A model generated the notes under the pieces. The model did no database searches. It saw only the letters and a program-made list of their open reading frames with translations, and was not told the origin of the DNA. A stretch of DNA of 49,528 bases from Pyrinomonadaceae bacterium (GTDB lineage: Bacteria; Acidobacteriota; Blastocatellia; Pyrinomonadales; Pyrinomonadaceae): contig JALHNX010000015.1 of NCBI GenBank assembly GCA_022843305.1, positions 1 to 49,528 of the forward strand, written 5' to 3'. Shown here piece by piece: positions 1 through 8,516 of the stretch. The stretch's first letter is position 1. Every line of letters starts with the position of its first letter. The position numbers and the translations under genes are program-made.

Positions 1-26
1 CTTTAGCCGAACTCTTTAATTTTATT

Positions 27-74
27 ATCTTCCTGACAGCTTTAGCTCAATTGAGCTAAAGCTGTCAGGAAGAT
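27..74. repeat. Perfect 48-nt palindrome, possible terminator
   Basis: Two 24-nt arms (27-50 and 51-74) are exact reverse complements with no spacer between them. The right side runs into a T-rich stretch, so it could act as a rho-independent terminator for a gene lying left of the window. It could equally be a mobile palindromic repeat. No protein gene explains it. Confidence 0.6.
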
Positions 75-123
75 TTGTTTTTTCAGAAATTCGGCTCAAG
101 CCTTTCATAAAAATCAAACCTGA

Positions 124-267
124 CCTCCAACTTTAGTTCTACCGTTTATACACAAGTTCGTAAGTTGTTTGTTTGCAACATCGCTAAATATTTGAGCAAT
201 GCGCTAAATCCTTTATTTGCAACAACGCTTAAAGGATGTGTATAAACGATAGAACTAAAGTTGGAGG
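124..267. repeat. 144-nt element with 31-nt terminal inverted repeats
   Basis: Positions 124-154 and 237-267 are reverse complements over 31 nt with a single mismatch, and enclose about 82 nt. The interior is AT-rich and contains two similar 'TTTGCAACA(A/T)CGCT' words, so it has internal repeat structure as well. There is no open frame of note. Size and termini are like a small non-autonomous element or an intergenic repeat unit. The 203 nt from 268 to the next start hold only the leader of the downstream gene. Confidence 0.6.
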
Positions 268-470
268 CAATTTATCAAATGCCGGAAATGCTAATTTCAT
301 TTTATAGGAAAGCCCTAATAACAAATATTTTTAATGAAAATTTTACACTTGAAAAATTGAGTTTTGCGGCTTTCGGGTTTATAATCGCAACACATTTCAT
401 TTGTCCCTTTTTCATAAACAATAGTCTTTTTAAGTTTTACCAGTAAACCAATGTTCTTAAGGAGATTTGT

Positions 471-2441
471 ATGTCAAACAGTTTTAGAAAATACATCCGC
501 ATTTTGCCGGTCTTTTTGCTGATATTTTTGTTTTCGCTGATGATTTCGGCGCAGAAAATCAGAAACGCTTCGCAAAATGATTTTAAAAACCTTGCGGGAA
601 CGGTTGAAGAAATACCTTCGATGCGTCTGCCGAATCCCGCAACGCTCGGCACGCGTTCAAAATCTGCGATGTTTCCGATTGATTCGCGGGCAGATTTGCA
701 GGAAATCGAAATTCCGGTTGATTCGACCGAAAATTTTCGTCTGATGATTCTTTCGCCAAACGGCAAAAGTCTGAATCTGCGCGTCGCGCTTCCGAAAGAA
801 GATTTCTTCGATCTGCGAACCGAGGGTTTTGCGCGAATGGTCAGACAAACCGACACGACTTACGGTTTGGATGGCAACCGTTTCCCTGCCGAAGTTTTCA
901 GCTTCGATTCGATAAAAACCGGCGTTGTCAGAGTTCAGGTCGAAAAGCCGAAAGGTCTTGTAACTTCAGGCGAAATCATCGGTTATCTTGTCGCTTCGAG
1001 CGATTCGCCGTATCGTCTGTATTCTTATATCAACACGCTCCGAACGTCGGTCGGTCGCGAAATCGGCATCGTTTCGACACTCTTTAACCAAAAAGAAAAC
1101 AGCGAAGACGGTCAACCCGCATCGCTCGCCGGAAACATCCGCGAAGCACGAGTTTCGATCACCGCGCCGAACGGCGAAACGCTCGATTTTCCGATGACGG
1201 GCGGCGAAAACGGCGAATTTCAAACAAAATTCGTTCCCGGCGTTGCCGGACGCTTCACGGCGCAGATCATTTCAAAAGGCGCAACGCCCGACGGCGCGCA
1301 ATTTATCCGCAGTTCGGAATTGACGTTTGAAGTTGCGCCGAACCGCGCCGAAATAAAATCGAACGTCCGCGCCGCGCGGGTTGACGATTTGCGCTGGCGC
1401 ATTGATTTGCCTGTTTCCGGTTTGAAGGCGGGCGAAAAAGTCATTGTTCACGCCGAAATTTGGGGACGCGACGGCGATGGCAACGATTTTCCCGTTTCGT
1501 GGCTCGGCGGAATGACGCTGGCGGAAAATCTGACAAAACGCGAAACGTCTGTTTCATTAACGCTCGATTCGCGCTGGCTGGCGCAAAACAGCGAAGCAAA
1601 ATCTTTTGTCTTGAAAAACGTTCGTCTGCAAAACCCCGATAATTCGGTTGTTTTGGGTGAAGCCGACAGTCTCGCTTTGCCGAATATTTACCCGACCGAA
1701 CTGGCAAAATCATTTGCCGGAATCATCACCGACGAAATGCGGCAGGGCGTTCGCCCCGCAAAAATGACGAATGAAGCGGTCGGCGGAAAGCTGATGCTCG
1801 TTCACGGATATTGTTCGGGCGACGCGTGGGGCGCGGCGGGTCAATTTACGAATTACGTCAAGTTTTTGGATTTAAACAAAAACCGCACACACGACGAATT
1901 TGCCAATTTAATCCGAAATTTCGGCGCGAGTCTGCCGTCGTTCGGCATCGTTGCGCACAGTCAGGGCGGCGCGGCATCGCTTCATTTATACACTTATTAT
2001 TGGAGCGGTTTGGATTACGCGACCGGCGGAAGCCGTCTGATTCAATCGGTCGGAACGCCGTATCGCGGCACGGCTTTAGCGGGAAATCTCGCGCTTCTCG
2101 GGCAGATTTTCGGCGCGGGCTGTGGTTCGAATTACGATTTGACTTATAACGGCGCGGCGGCTTGGCTGGCGAATATTCCGTCGTGGGCAAAAGCTAAAGT
2201 CTTTTATCACACGACTTCTTTCACGGATGTTTGGTATCGCTACGATTACTGCAACCTTGCGACCGACCCGTTTTTGAGCGACCCGGACGACGGCGTGGTC
2301 GAGCGAACTTACGCGCAATTGTCGGGCGGAAATAATCTCGGACACAAAACCGGCTGGTGTCACACGGGCGGAATGCGCGATCCGTCGCAAACGACCGACG
2401 CTTCGAGAAATTCAAATATGAACGCCAACGCGGCACGGTAG
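471..2441 (+). CDS. Secreted alpha/beta-hydrolase (lipase/esterase-like)
   Basis: The start is fixed by AAGGAG at 459-464. The first ~27 residues form a signal peptide, so the 656-aa product is exported. Residues ~30-420 look like beta-sandwich, substrate- or cell-surface-associated regions with no family I can name. The C-terminal ~220 residues carry an alpha/beta-hydrolase fold. The pattern is HGY at 445-447 (oxyanion region), AHSQGG at 495-500 with S497 as nucleophile, then the SDPDDGVV stretch around 603-610 with the likely acid. H625 or H631 in a GHKTGWCH segment is the likely catalytic histidine. The substrate is unknown: lipase, esterase or depolymerase are all possible. The gene stands alone and ends at a strong hairpin shared with the convergent gene. 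Confidence 0.8.
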   Translation: MSNSFRKYIRILPVFLLIFLFSLMISAQKIRNASQNDFKNLAGTVEEIPSMRLPNPATLGTRSKSAMFPIDSRADLQEIEIPVDSTENFRLMILSPNGKSLNLRVALPKEDFFDLRTEGFARMVRQTDTTYGLDGNRFPAEVFSFDSIKTGVVRVQVEKPKGLVTSGEIIGYLVASSDSPYRLYSYINTLRTSVGREIGIVSTLFNQKENSEDGQPASLAGNIREARVSITAPNGETLDFPMTGGENGEFQTKFVPGVAGRFTAQIISKGATPDGAQFIRSSELTFEVAPNRAEIKSNVRAARVDDLRWRIDLPVSGLKAGEKVIVHAEIWGRDGDGNDFPVSWLGGMTLAENLTKRETSVSLTLDSRWLAQNSEAKSFVLKNVRLQNPDNSVVLGEADSLALPNIYPTELAKSFAGIITDEMRQGVRPAKMTNEAVGGKLMLVHGYCSGDAWGAAGQFTNYVKFLDLNKNRTHDEFANLIRNFGASLPSFGIVAHSQGGAASLHLYTYYWSGLDYATGGSRLIQSVGTPYRGTALAGNLALLGQIFGAGCGSNYDLTYNGAAAWLANIPSWAKAKVFYHTTSFTDVWYRYDYCNLATDPFLSDPDDGVVERTYAQLSGGNNLGHKTGWCHTGGMRDPSQTTDASRNSNMNANAAR

Positions 2442-2448
2442 CCTTTTT

Positions 2449-2483
2449 GTTCAGAGTTCAAACTCGAAGTTTGAACTCTGAAC
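2449..2483. terminator. Bidirectional hairpin between convergent genes
   Basis: A 16-bp perfect stem (2449-2464 with 2468-2483) closes a 3-nt loop. It lies between the stop of the hydrolase gene (2441) and the stop of the minus-strand CAP gene (2484). T-rich sequence on the left and A-rich sequence on the right suit termination in both directions. Confidence 0.7.
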
Positions 2484-3500
2484 TTAAAAAATCTCCTTGG
2501 CAAGAGGTTTTTGATTCGGTTTGACAAGCACCGTCAGATAATTATCGGCATTTATTTTCATCTGAATCGTTTTGTTTCCGAAATCAACCGTTTGCGAAGA
2601 TTTCGGCACTCGACTGATCTTCTGCAAAGACGTGTCAATCCATTTTTCGCGCTGAGTCCAACTTTCCGCCAAATTTTTCAGAAATTGCGACAGCGCGCTT
2701 CTGCCCTGCGGAGTCAGTTGAAATTTCTTGTCGAGTCTGACCGAAAACGACATTGTGGTTTCGGCAATATCTTTTTCCTGCCCGAAAATTTCGAGTTTTA
2801 TCGAATTATCCGCTGATTTTCCGACCCATTTTTCGCTGCCGGCAAGCGATGATTCCTTTTCGATTGACAAAACCGTGGTCAGACCGTTGACCAATTTTTC
2901 GAACGAAATGCCGAGACCTTTGATTTCCCTTCCCAAATTTATTTGCTCGCCGCCGCTTGAACCGAACCAGATCGCCGCGTAATTTCCGCTGATGCCAACC
3001 CCCAAAGCATCGAATTTCATATCTTTCCAAATATCGAGATTTAGAATCAGATTATTGTGTGTCGGGCTTTTTTTCCACGCTTCGAGTGCTAAAACAGGTG
3101 TCGCGCCGCCGCCTAAATTTCGATAAAGATTTTCAAAACCCTGTCCCAAATATCCGGCGTTCAATCTTCGCGGCGAATCGAAAACGCAATTCCAGGTAGA
3201 TTGATTTTTAATGTCGTAAGGGCAATTGCTCCAGCCGTGCGTCAAATATTTGACGTTAATCGTCAAATCGAGAAGACGGCGATTGGCGACAAAACTCAGC
3301 GGTTCGGAAAGCGCGACGGGCGGAAGTTTATTCTGTGCGCGGTATTCGTTGATAATGCGGAAAAGCTCTTTTTCAGTCGGGTTGATCTCATCGCCGACGC
3401 ATTTTTTTTCGGTAAAAAGCATAGTTCCCGAGCAATTCGTCTGGGCAAAAAGACTCTGAACGCAGATAAATATCAAACAGAAAAAAAGGATATTTTTCAT
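2484..3500 (-). CDS. Secreted CAP-domain (SCP/PR-1-like) protein
   Basis: The 338-aa product begins with a classical signal peptide (residues 1-19, cleavage likely after LFA). Residues ~40-180 show CAP-superfamily features. These are an initial helix with 'NEYRAQNKLPPV', a 'LTHGW' histidine segment, an 'ENLYRN' segment and a 'W..SPTHNNLIL' segment near the end. This is the pattern of bacterial YkwD-like CAP proteins. The C-terminal ~150 residues are an extra region I do not recognise. The molecular role of bacterial CAP proteins is mostly unknown. No clear Shine-Dalgarno is visible at the start. Confidence 0.75.
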   Translation of the reverse strand: MKNILFFCLIFICVQSLFAQTNCSGTMLFTEKKCVGDEINPTEKELFRIINEYRAQNKLPPVALSEPLSFVANRRLLDLTINVKYLTHGWSNCPYDIKNQSTWNCVFDSPRRLNAGYLGQGFENLYRNLGGGATPVLALEAWKKSPTHNNLILNLDIWKDMKFDALGVGISGNYAAIWFGSSGGEQINLGREIKGLGISFEKLVNGLTTVLSIEKESSLAGSEKWVGKSADNSIKLEIFGQEKDIAETTMSFSVRLDKKFQLTPQGRSALSQFLKNLAESWTQREKWIDTSLQKISRVPKSSQTVDFGNKTIQMKINADNYLTVLVKPNQKPLAKEIF

Positions 3501-3670
3501 AAAATTTTTGTTTGTTCCAAAAGACTGTGGTGATGATTTTCTAAGAATTTACCCTAAACTCGTCTGTAAATCAATTATTTTCAGCGAAAGACAATTAAAG
3601 TTTTACTTAAACTGTCTTTTTGCCGACGCTTTATAAATCGCTTTAAGATTGCTACAATTTTTCTGGTAAA

Positions 3671-4774
3671 ATGCTGGAAAAAATCCTTTCTCTGCCGTTA
3701 GAGCAAAAAATCGGACAATTATTTTTTATTGGACTTGCCGGCGCGGAATTTGACGGCGCGGCGCGTGAGCTTCTCGAAGAAATTTCGCCCGCCGGTGTTT
3801 GTCTGTTTGCGCGAAACATCCGCGAAGCCGCGCAAACCAGAAAACTTCTTGATGATGTCCGCGAAAATTCAACGATTTTGCCTTTTCTGAGTCTCGATCA
3901 GGAAGGCGGTTTGGTTGACCGTCTGCGCCGCGTCGTCGAACCGATGCCGGCGGCGAATTTGCTGAAAACGCCGGAACAAGCCGCAACTTTGGCGCGAATC
4001 ACGGCTGAAACAGTGCGGATTTTGGGATTTAATATGAATTTTGCGCCGGTCGTTGATGTCGTTGACGATGAACGCGCAAAATTCAGCAACGGTATATTTT
4101 CGAGAGCTTACGGCACATCGAAAGAAGAAGTTTTTCAATTTGCTAAAGTTTATCTTGAGGTTTTACAAAAAAACGGCGTTCTCGGTTCGATCAAACATTT
4201 TCCCGGTTTGGGCGCGGCGGAAATTGATTCGCACGAAGAGCTACCGAACGTAAATATCCAAACTGAAGAGTTTAACGAAACGGATATTTATCCTTATAAG
4301 AATTTTTTCAAAACCGAAACGATTCACGCCGTAATGATCGCGCACGCAGCTTTTCCGAATCTCGGCTTGCAGGAACGCGACCAAAATGGCAAACTCTTAC
4401 CGTCTTCATTGAGTTTTAATTTCACCACAAAATTGCTTCGCACACATCTCGGCTTTGACGGGTTGGCATTGACCGACGATTTGGAGATGGGCGCGATTCT
4501 AAAAAATTACGGTATCGGCGAAGCCTGCAAAATGGCGATTAAAGCCGGACAAGATCAGCTTTTGATTTGTAACGACGCGGACGCGATTCGCAATGGTTTT
4601 CACGCCGTTCTCGATGCGGTAAAATCGGGCGAAATTGGTGAAAACCGCGTAAATAATTCCCTGCAACGCGTTGCCGCCGTCAAAAATCTAATTGAGCCGC
4701 CGCTCGATTTTGACAAAAATCGTTTGCGCGAACTTTCAAATGAGATTTCCGATTTGAAAGCATTACTAAAATAA
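3671..4774 (+). CDS. nagZ: Beta-N-acetylhexosaminidase (NagZ, GH3 family)
   Basis: This 367-aa cytosolic protein has no signal peptide. It has the GH3 NagZ layout: 'GLAG' near the N-terminus, 'LDQEGG.V.R' around residue 75, KHFPG at 175-179 followed by D186-S187-H188 on the catalytic loop, and T-D-D-L-E-M at 268-273 supplying the aspartate nucleophile (D269). NagZ removes GlcNAc from GlcNAc-1,6-anhydroMurNAc-peptides during wall recycling. The usual 'PGHG' is 'PGLG' here, but the DSH histidine that acts as acid/base in this family is present. The 5' leader seems very short: a TACAAT box sits only 12 nt upstream. An ABC binding protein follows 18 nt later. Confidence 0.88.
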   Translation: MLEKILSLPLEQKIGQLFFIGLAGAEFDGAARELLEEISPAGVCLFARNIREAAQTRKLLDDVRENSTILPFLSLDQEGGLVDRLRRVVEPMPAANLLKTPEQAATLARITAETVRILGFNMNFAPVVDVVDDERAKFSNGIFSRAYGTSKEEVFQFAKVYLEVLQKNGVLGSIKHFPGLGAAEIDSHEELPNVNIQTEEFNETDIYPYKNFFKTETIHAVMIAHAAFPNLGLQERDQNGKLLPSSLSFNFTTKLLRTHLGFDGLALTDDLEMGAILKNYGIGEACKMAIKAGQDQLLICNDADAIRNGFHAVLDAVKSGEIGENRVNNSLQRVAAVKNLIEPPLDFDKNRLRELSNEISDLKALLK

Positions 4775-4792
4775 TTCTGGAGGAAAACATTG

Positions 4793-6370
4793 ATGCGCTT
4801 TTCGGGGCGAAATTTTTTATTTTTAATACTTTTAGCAGGCTTAATATTCAATATTTCCTGCCGCGAGCGAAAAACAGACGCGGTAACGATCGCTCTGACC
4901 GAGAAATTTTCCGGTCTCGACACATTGAGCAGCACGGGAACGGACGCAGCGGCAGACCGTGTGCGAACCTTGATTTACAATTCGCTGGTCAAGAAAAACG
5001 AAAAATTCGAATATGTCGGCGAACTCGGCGATTATAAAGTCGGCGACGACAACCTAACAATCACCTTTACACTCAAAGATAACGTTAAATTCCACAACGG
5101 CAACGCTTTAACTTCGGCGGACGTAAAATACACATTCGACGCTCTGCTGACGGCAAACGGCGCGAAAGCCGGAAGTTTTTATGATTCCGTGGCGGGCGAA
5201 ACCGACCCGCAAAAGAAACGCGTTTCGCATTTTGCCGAACCGATTGCCACGACCGATGCGAAAACCGTCGTTTTCAAAGTGACGCGTCCCGAACTCGTCA
5301 ATCAACTTTTGTCGAATCTCGTGGCGATTCCGATAATTCCGTCGGGAACAATCGAACAACAGAAAACCGCGCCGGTCGGAACGGGCGCTTTCAAGTTCGT
5401 CAGTTTCGATTCGGTCAATAATTTCGTCCAGCTCGAAGCCTTTCCCGATTACTGGGAAGGCGCGCCGAAAATTGCAAAATTAAACGTTAAAACCGTTCCC
5501 GACGCAAACGCTTTGCAAAACGAATTACTGAGCGGCGCGGTGGATATTTCGCCGAATCCGACGATTCTTTCGCCCGACGCGCTCAACGCAATTGATAAAT
5601 CGGGAAACTTGAAAGTTGAAAGACTTCCCGGCTCAAACATTCAATATATCGGTTTTAACACGCAGGTCGCACCATTTAATAACGTCAAAGTCCGACAGGC
5701 AATCGCCTACGCCATCAACCGCGAAAAAATCATTAACGAACTTTTGAGCGGTCAGGCAAAAATCGCGTATTCAATCCTGCCCGAAGATTCGTGGGCATAC
5801 ACGACCGGCACAAAATATACTTACGACCCCGCGAAAGCTAAACAACTTTTACAGGAAGCAGGTTATAAGGGCGAATCTATCAAATTCAGATATGCTTCGG
5901 GTAATGAATCCGTCAACCAATACGCGCAGGTCATTCAAAATTCTCTGAAAGATGTCGGCATCAATATTGAACTGGAAAGACTCGAACCGGCAACTTTGCT
6001 CGAAAGTTTGAAAAACGGGCAGTTTCAAATGAACACGAGCATCTGGATCGGCGGCAATCAGGACCCAATTTTTTACCGCGATTTGTTTGCTTCGACCGAT
6101 TTTCCCGAAAAGAAATTAAACGGCAGAAACCGCGCCCGTTATTCAAACGACGAATTTGATAAGGTGATTGACGAAGCCGTTAAAACGGTTGATAAAACAC
6201 GCGCCAAGGAACTCTATGCCAGAGCGCAGGAAATCGTCAGCAACGACATTCCGCTTATGCCGCTCTGGTATCCGTCGAGTATGGTTATTTCAACTAAACG
6301 CATCGGCAACATCAAAATCAATCCGAGCGGCGATTGGAGTTTCATGAAAGACGTAACGGTTACAAATTGA
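4793..6370 (+). CDS. ABC transporter substrate-binding lipoprotein, family 5 (OppA/DppA-like)
   Basis: ATG at 4793 is chosen over the TTG at 4790 because GGAGG at 4779-4783 gives 9-nt spacing. The 525-aa product has a lipoprotein signal with cysteine 23; the preceding NIS is an atypical lipobox. It then has the family-5 solute-binding signature: 'DAAADRVRTLIYNSLV', 'FTLKDNVKFHNG..LTSADVKYTFDAL', 'GTGAFKFV' and 'NVKVRQAIAYAINREKI'. Such proteins bind oligopeptides, dipeptides or related ligands and deliver them to an ABC permease. No permease or ATPase genes lie nearby. Its place just after nagZ permits a link to wall-peptide uptake, but that is inference. Confidence 0.88.
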   Translation: MRFSGRNFLFLILLAGLIFNISCRERKTDAVTIALTEKFSGLDTLSSTGTDAAADRVRTLIYNSLVKKNEKFEYVGELGDYKVGDDNLTITFTLKDNVKFHNGNALTSADVKYTFDALLTANGAKAGSFYDSVAGETDPQKKRVSHFAEPIATTDAKTVVFKVTRPELVNQLLSNLVAIPIIPSGTIEQQKTAPVGTGAFKFVSFDSVNNFVQLEAFPDYWEGAPKIAKLNVKTVPDANALQNELLSGAVDISPNPTILSPDALNAIDKSGNLKVERLPGSNIQYIGFNTQVAPFNNVKVRQAIAYAINREKIINELLSGQAKIAYSILPEDSWAYTTGTKYTYDPAKAKQLLQEAGYKGESIKFRYASGNESVNQYAQVIQNSLKDVGINIELERLEPATLLESLKNGQFQMNTSIWIGGNQDPIFYRDLFASTDFPEKKLNGRNRARYSNDEFDKVIDEAVKTVDKTRAKELYARAQEIVSNDIPLMPLWYPSSMVISTKRIGNIKINPSGDWSFMKDVTVTN

Positions 6371-6391
6371 GATTTTTGTTAAATACCGCGC

Positions 6392-6419
6392 TTGACAATT
6401 TTTTTTCAAACAGTAAAAT
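6392..6419 (+). promoter_or_regulatory. Sigma-70-type promoter of the tRNA-Gly unit
   Basis: TTGACA at 6392-6397 and TAAAAT at 6414-6419 are separated by 16 nt. Transcription would start a few nucleotides before the tRNA-Gly 5' end at 6433. This is a near-consensus promoter, as expected for stable RNA. Confidence 0.75.
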
Positions 6420-6432
6420 TATCATTTGCGAT

Positions 6433-6507
6433 GCGGGAGTAGCTCAGTGGTAGAGCGCGACCTTGCCAAGGTCGAAGTCGCGAGTTCAAATCTCGTCTCC
6501 CGCTCCA
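6433..6507 (+). tRNA. tRNA-Gly (GCC)
   Basis: A full 75-nt cloverleaf can be folded. The 7-bp acceptor stem is GCGGGAG/CTCCCGC, the D-arm GCTC/GAGC, and the anticodon stem CGACC/GGTCG with loop TTGCCAA (anticodon GCC at 6465-6467). The T-arm has TTCAAAT, and CCA is encoded at 6505-6507. It is the first RNA of a Gly-Cys pair, with the HNH gene in between. Confidence 0.97.
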
Positions 6508-6605
6508 AAGTTTTCAGAAGCGACGCAAGCGGTCAAAACCCAAAGCGTCGCTTTAATTGCTTAAAAGCAAAGTATATTCAAAAGTTGAATGTTTCATTTT
6601 GCAGT

Positions 6606-7091
6606 ATGAACTGTAAAAAGTGTAATATACAAATTCTGACAAGACTCGTAATTGACAGTAAAGTAAGGAATTTCGGGAAGAGAAAATATTGTTTATCTTG
6701 TTCGCCTTTCAAAGCTAATAATCGTCAAAAATTGGAAAAAGACACTCCAATTTTAGAAGGTACAAAGAGAAATTGTTCGAGTTGTTTGAAATCTTATATT
6801 TTTCGCAGACATCGAGCCATGACAATTGATTTTTGTTCGGCTTGCTTTTCAAAACAACGCCGGAGAAAAATCAAGCTAAAAGCGGTCGAATACAAAGGCG
6901 GCAAATGTCAGGAATGCGGGTATAACAAATGTGTCGGTGCTATGGATTTCCACCATATAAACCCGCGAGAAAAAGATTTTACTATTTCCGGTAATGCCGG
7001 CAGATGGGAAAATATAAAAAAAGAATTGGATAAATGCGTTCTGCTTTGTAAAAATTGTCATGCAGAGCGACATTTTCTTAAGGCGGCGTAG
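6606..7091 (+). CDS. HNH endonuclease with zinc-ribbon repeats, lodged between two tRNAs
   Basis: The open frame extends upstream into tRNA-Gly, but the ATG at 6606 is the plausible start (161 aa). Four CxxC pairs at 3/6, 29/32, 57/60 and 77/80 form two N-terminal zinc ribbons. An HNH module follows: C101xxC104, then D114-F-H116-H117, then L-C148-K-N150-C151-H152. HNH proteins of this kind are DNA-nicking or cleaving enzymes, often of homing type. The TAG stop at 7089-7091 lies inside tRNA-Cys, so gene and tRNA overlap by 10 nt. No Shine-Dalgarno is obvious; transcription probably comes from the tRNA promoter. It could be a homing endonuclease targeting this tRNA region, or a domesticated HNH protein. 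Confidence 0.8.
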   Translation: MNCKKCNIQILTRLVIDSKVRNFGKRKYCLSCSPFKANNRQKLEKDTPILEGTKRNCSSCLKSYIFRRHRAMTIDFCSACFSKQRRRKIKLKAVEYKGGKCQECGYNKCVGAMDFHHINPREKDFTISGNAGRWENIKKELDKCVLLCKNCHAERHFLKAA

Positions 7092-7157
7092 CCAAGTGGA
7101 TAAGGCACGAGTCTGCAAAACTCTGATTCGTCGGTTCGATTCCGACCGCCGCCTCCA
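7082..7157 (+). tRNA. tRNA-Cys (GCA)
   Basis: A 76-nt cloverleaf with acceptor stem GGCGGCG/CGCCGCC, anticodon stem-loop GAGTC-TGCAAAA-CTC region reading GCA, T-loop TTCGATT and encoded CCA at 7155-7157. The first 10 nt also encode the last codons and stop of the HNH gene. Confidence 0.96.
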
Positions 7158-7192
7158 AACAAATATAAGAACTGCAAATAGTTTAGAAGATT

Positions 7193-7227
7193 AAAGGCAA
7201 GCCGTTTCGACTTGCCTTTTCTTTTTT
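7193..7227 (+). terminator. Rho-independent terminator after the tRNA unit
   Basis: A 9-bp stem (7193-7201 with 7211-7219) and 9-nt loop are followed by TCTTTTTT. It closes the tRNA-Gly/HNH/tRNA-Cys transcript. Confidence 0.8.
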
Positions 7228-7400
7228 GAAATGACCGTCCGAAAACATTCAAATTAAATTTTAAAGAATTTTTAGAAATACTTTTCTCTGAAACTTGCTT
7301 AATTATGAATCTTAAGACATAATACCGCCATATTTTCAAGCAAATTTACCCCGATTTCGTTTTACTATTCTTAGAGTTTTCAAGTTTCAGGAGATGAATT

Positions 7401-8516
7401 ATGCCGTCGTATTTTCTGCTTCGCAAGCAATTTAAGGAATTGGAAAACCGCAAAAAGGTTATTGAAAATTTAGTCGGTTTACGAGATCAACTGGACAAGG
7501 ACATTCCTGAAAAGGATGTCGAAAACAGATTGCTGTTGGCTTCGTGGAACATTCGTGATTTTGCCAAAACAAATCGCCGGGGATTCGGCAATCGTCTGAT
7601 GGAGAGTTTTTTTTATATTGCCGAGGTTATTTCGAGATTTGATTTCGTAGCCGTGCAGGAAGTAAATGAAATCGACGAATGGGAATTCGTGATGGACATC
7701 TTGGGTCCGAGCTGGGATTACATCGCTACCGATATAACCGATCCGAAGCTCGGCGGCAACGGCGAAAGATTGCTGTATGTTTTCGATAAACGAAAAGTTC
7801 AATTTAAAAACATTGCCGGCGAGATTGTTTTACCCGCCGATATGTTAATCAGCAAAGTTGAATTTACCGCCCCGAATGATGACGAAAAGAAACTTATGGC
7901 GGGCAAACAATTTCGGCGAACTCCTTTCATCGCCTCTTTTCAGTCTAGTTGGTTTAAGTTTGACATCTGCACCGTTCATATCTTCTTTGGAGAATCTTCG
8001 GGCAGCGCGTTGAACGAACGAATCGAAGAAATTGATAGAATTGCGAGATATTTCGGCAGCCGCGCAGAAACCGCTCTGAAACAGAACAAAGCCCTGATAC
8101 TGCTCGGAGATTTTAATATCGTCCATCCCGAACACAAAACGATGAAGGCTTTAACCGATGCCGGGTTCGTTATTCCGAAGCCGTTAATTAAACCGAGTAA
8201 TATCGGCGCGGATAAGTATTATGACCAGATCGCTTTTAGGGCGAAAAAAGAAGTCATCGAGTTTATCGAATCAGGTCAGCCAACCCGCCCGAATGCGGGA
8301 TTATTTGAAATTTTCAAGAGCGTTTTTCAAGATACGGATGCCCATTTTGATTTATACAAGCCCGAATTGCTAAAGACAACCAACGGCAAGAAGACGGACG
8401 ATTTGAGAAAATACTACAAAGAATGGCGAACCTACCAATTTTCCGACCATAAGCCGATGTGGGTTTGTCTTCACGTTAATGACAGCAAAAATTATCTTTC
8501 AAGTTTAATGATGTAA
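7401..8516 (+). CDS. Endonuclease/exonuclease/phosphatase (EEP) family protein
   Basis: AGGAGA 5' of the ATG supports this start. The 371-aa product has no signal peptide. It shows the EEP fold in order: 'SWNIRDF' (metal-binding Asn, ~residue 50), 'VAVQEVNEI' (Glu), 'GNGERLLYV', 'CTVHIFFG', 'LLGDFNI' (Asp/Asn) and 'FSDHKPMWV' (Asp-His) near the C-terminus. The family cleaves phosphodiester bonds in nucleic acids, phosphoinositides or sphingomyelin; the substrate cannot be assigned here. The N-terminal ~45 residues look like a coiled helix. It follows the tRNA unit and its terminator, so it has its own promoter. An unusually AT-rich leader precedes it. Confidence 0.82.
   Translation: MPSYFLLRKQFKELENRKKVIENLVGLRDQLDKDIPEKDVENRLLLASWNIRDFAKTNRRGFGNRLMESFFYIAEVISRFDFVAVQEVNEIDEWEFVMDILGPSWDYIATDITDPKLGGNGERLLYVFDKRKVQFKNIAGEIVLPADMLISKVEFTAPNDDEKKLMAGKQFRRTPFIASFQSSWFKFDICTVHIFFGESSGSALNERIEEIDRIARYFGSRAETALKQNKALILLGDFNIVHPEHKTMKALTDAGFVIPKPLIKPSNIGADKYYDQIAFRAKKEVIEFIESGQPTRPNAGLFEIFKSVFQDTDAHFDLYKPELLKTTNGKKTDDLRKYYKEWRTYQFSDHKPMWVCLHVNDSKNYLSSLMM

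Noticed and set aside
261..446. 61-codon plus-strand frame
   Set aside because: It begins inside the inverted-repeat element, has no ribosome site and no recognisable domain.
6426..6605. N-terminal extension of the HNH reading frame through tRNA-Gly
   Set aside because: It would translate the tRNA and its spacer; the ATG at 6606 begins directly at the first zinc-ribbon cysteine.
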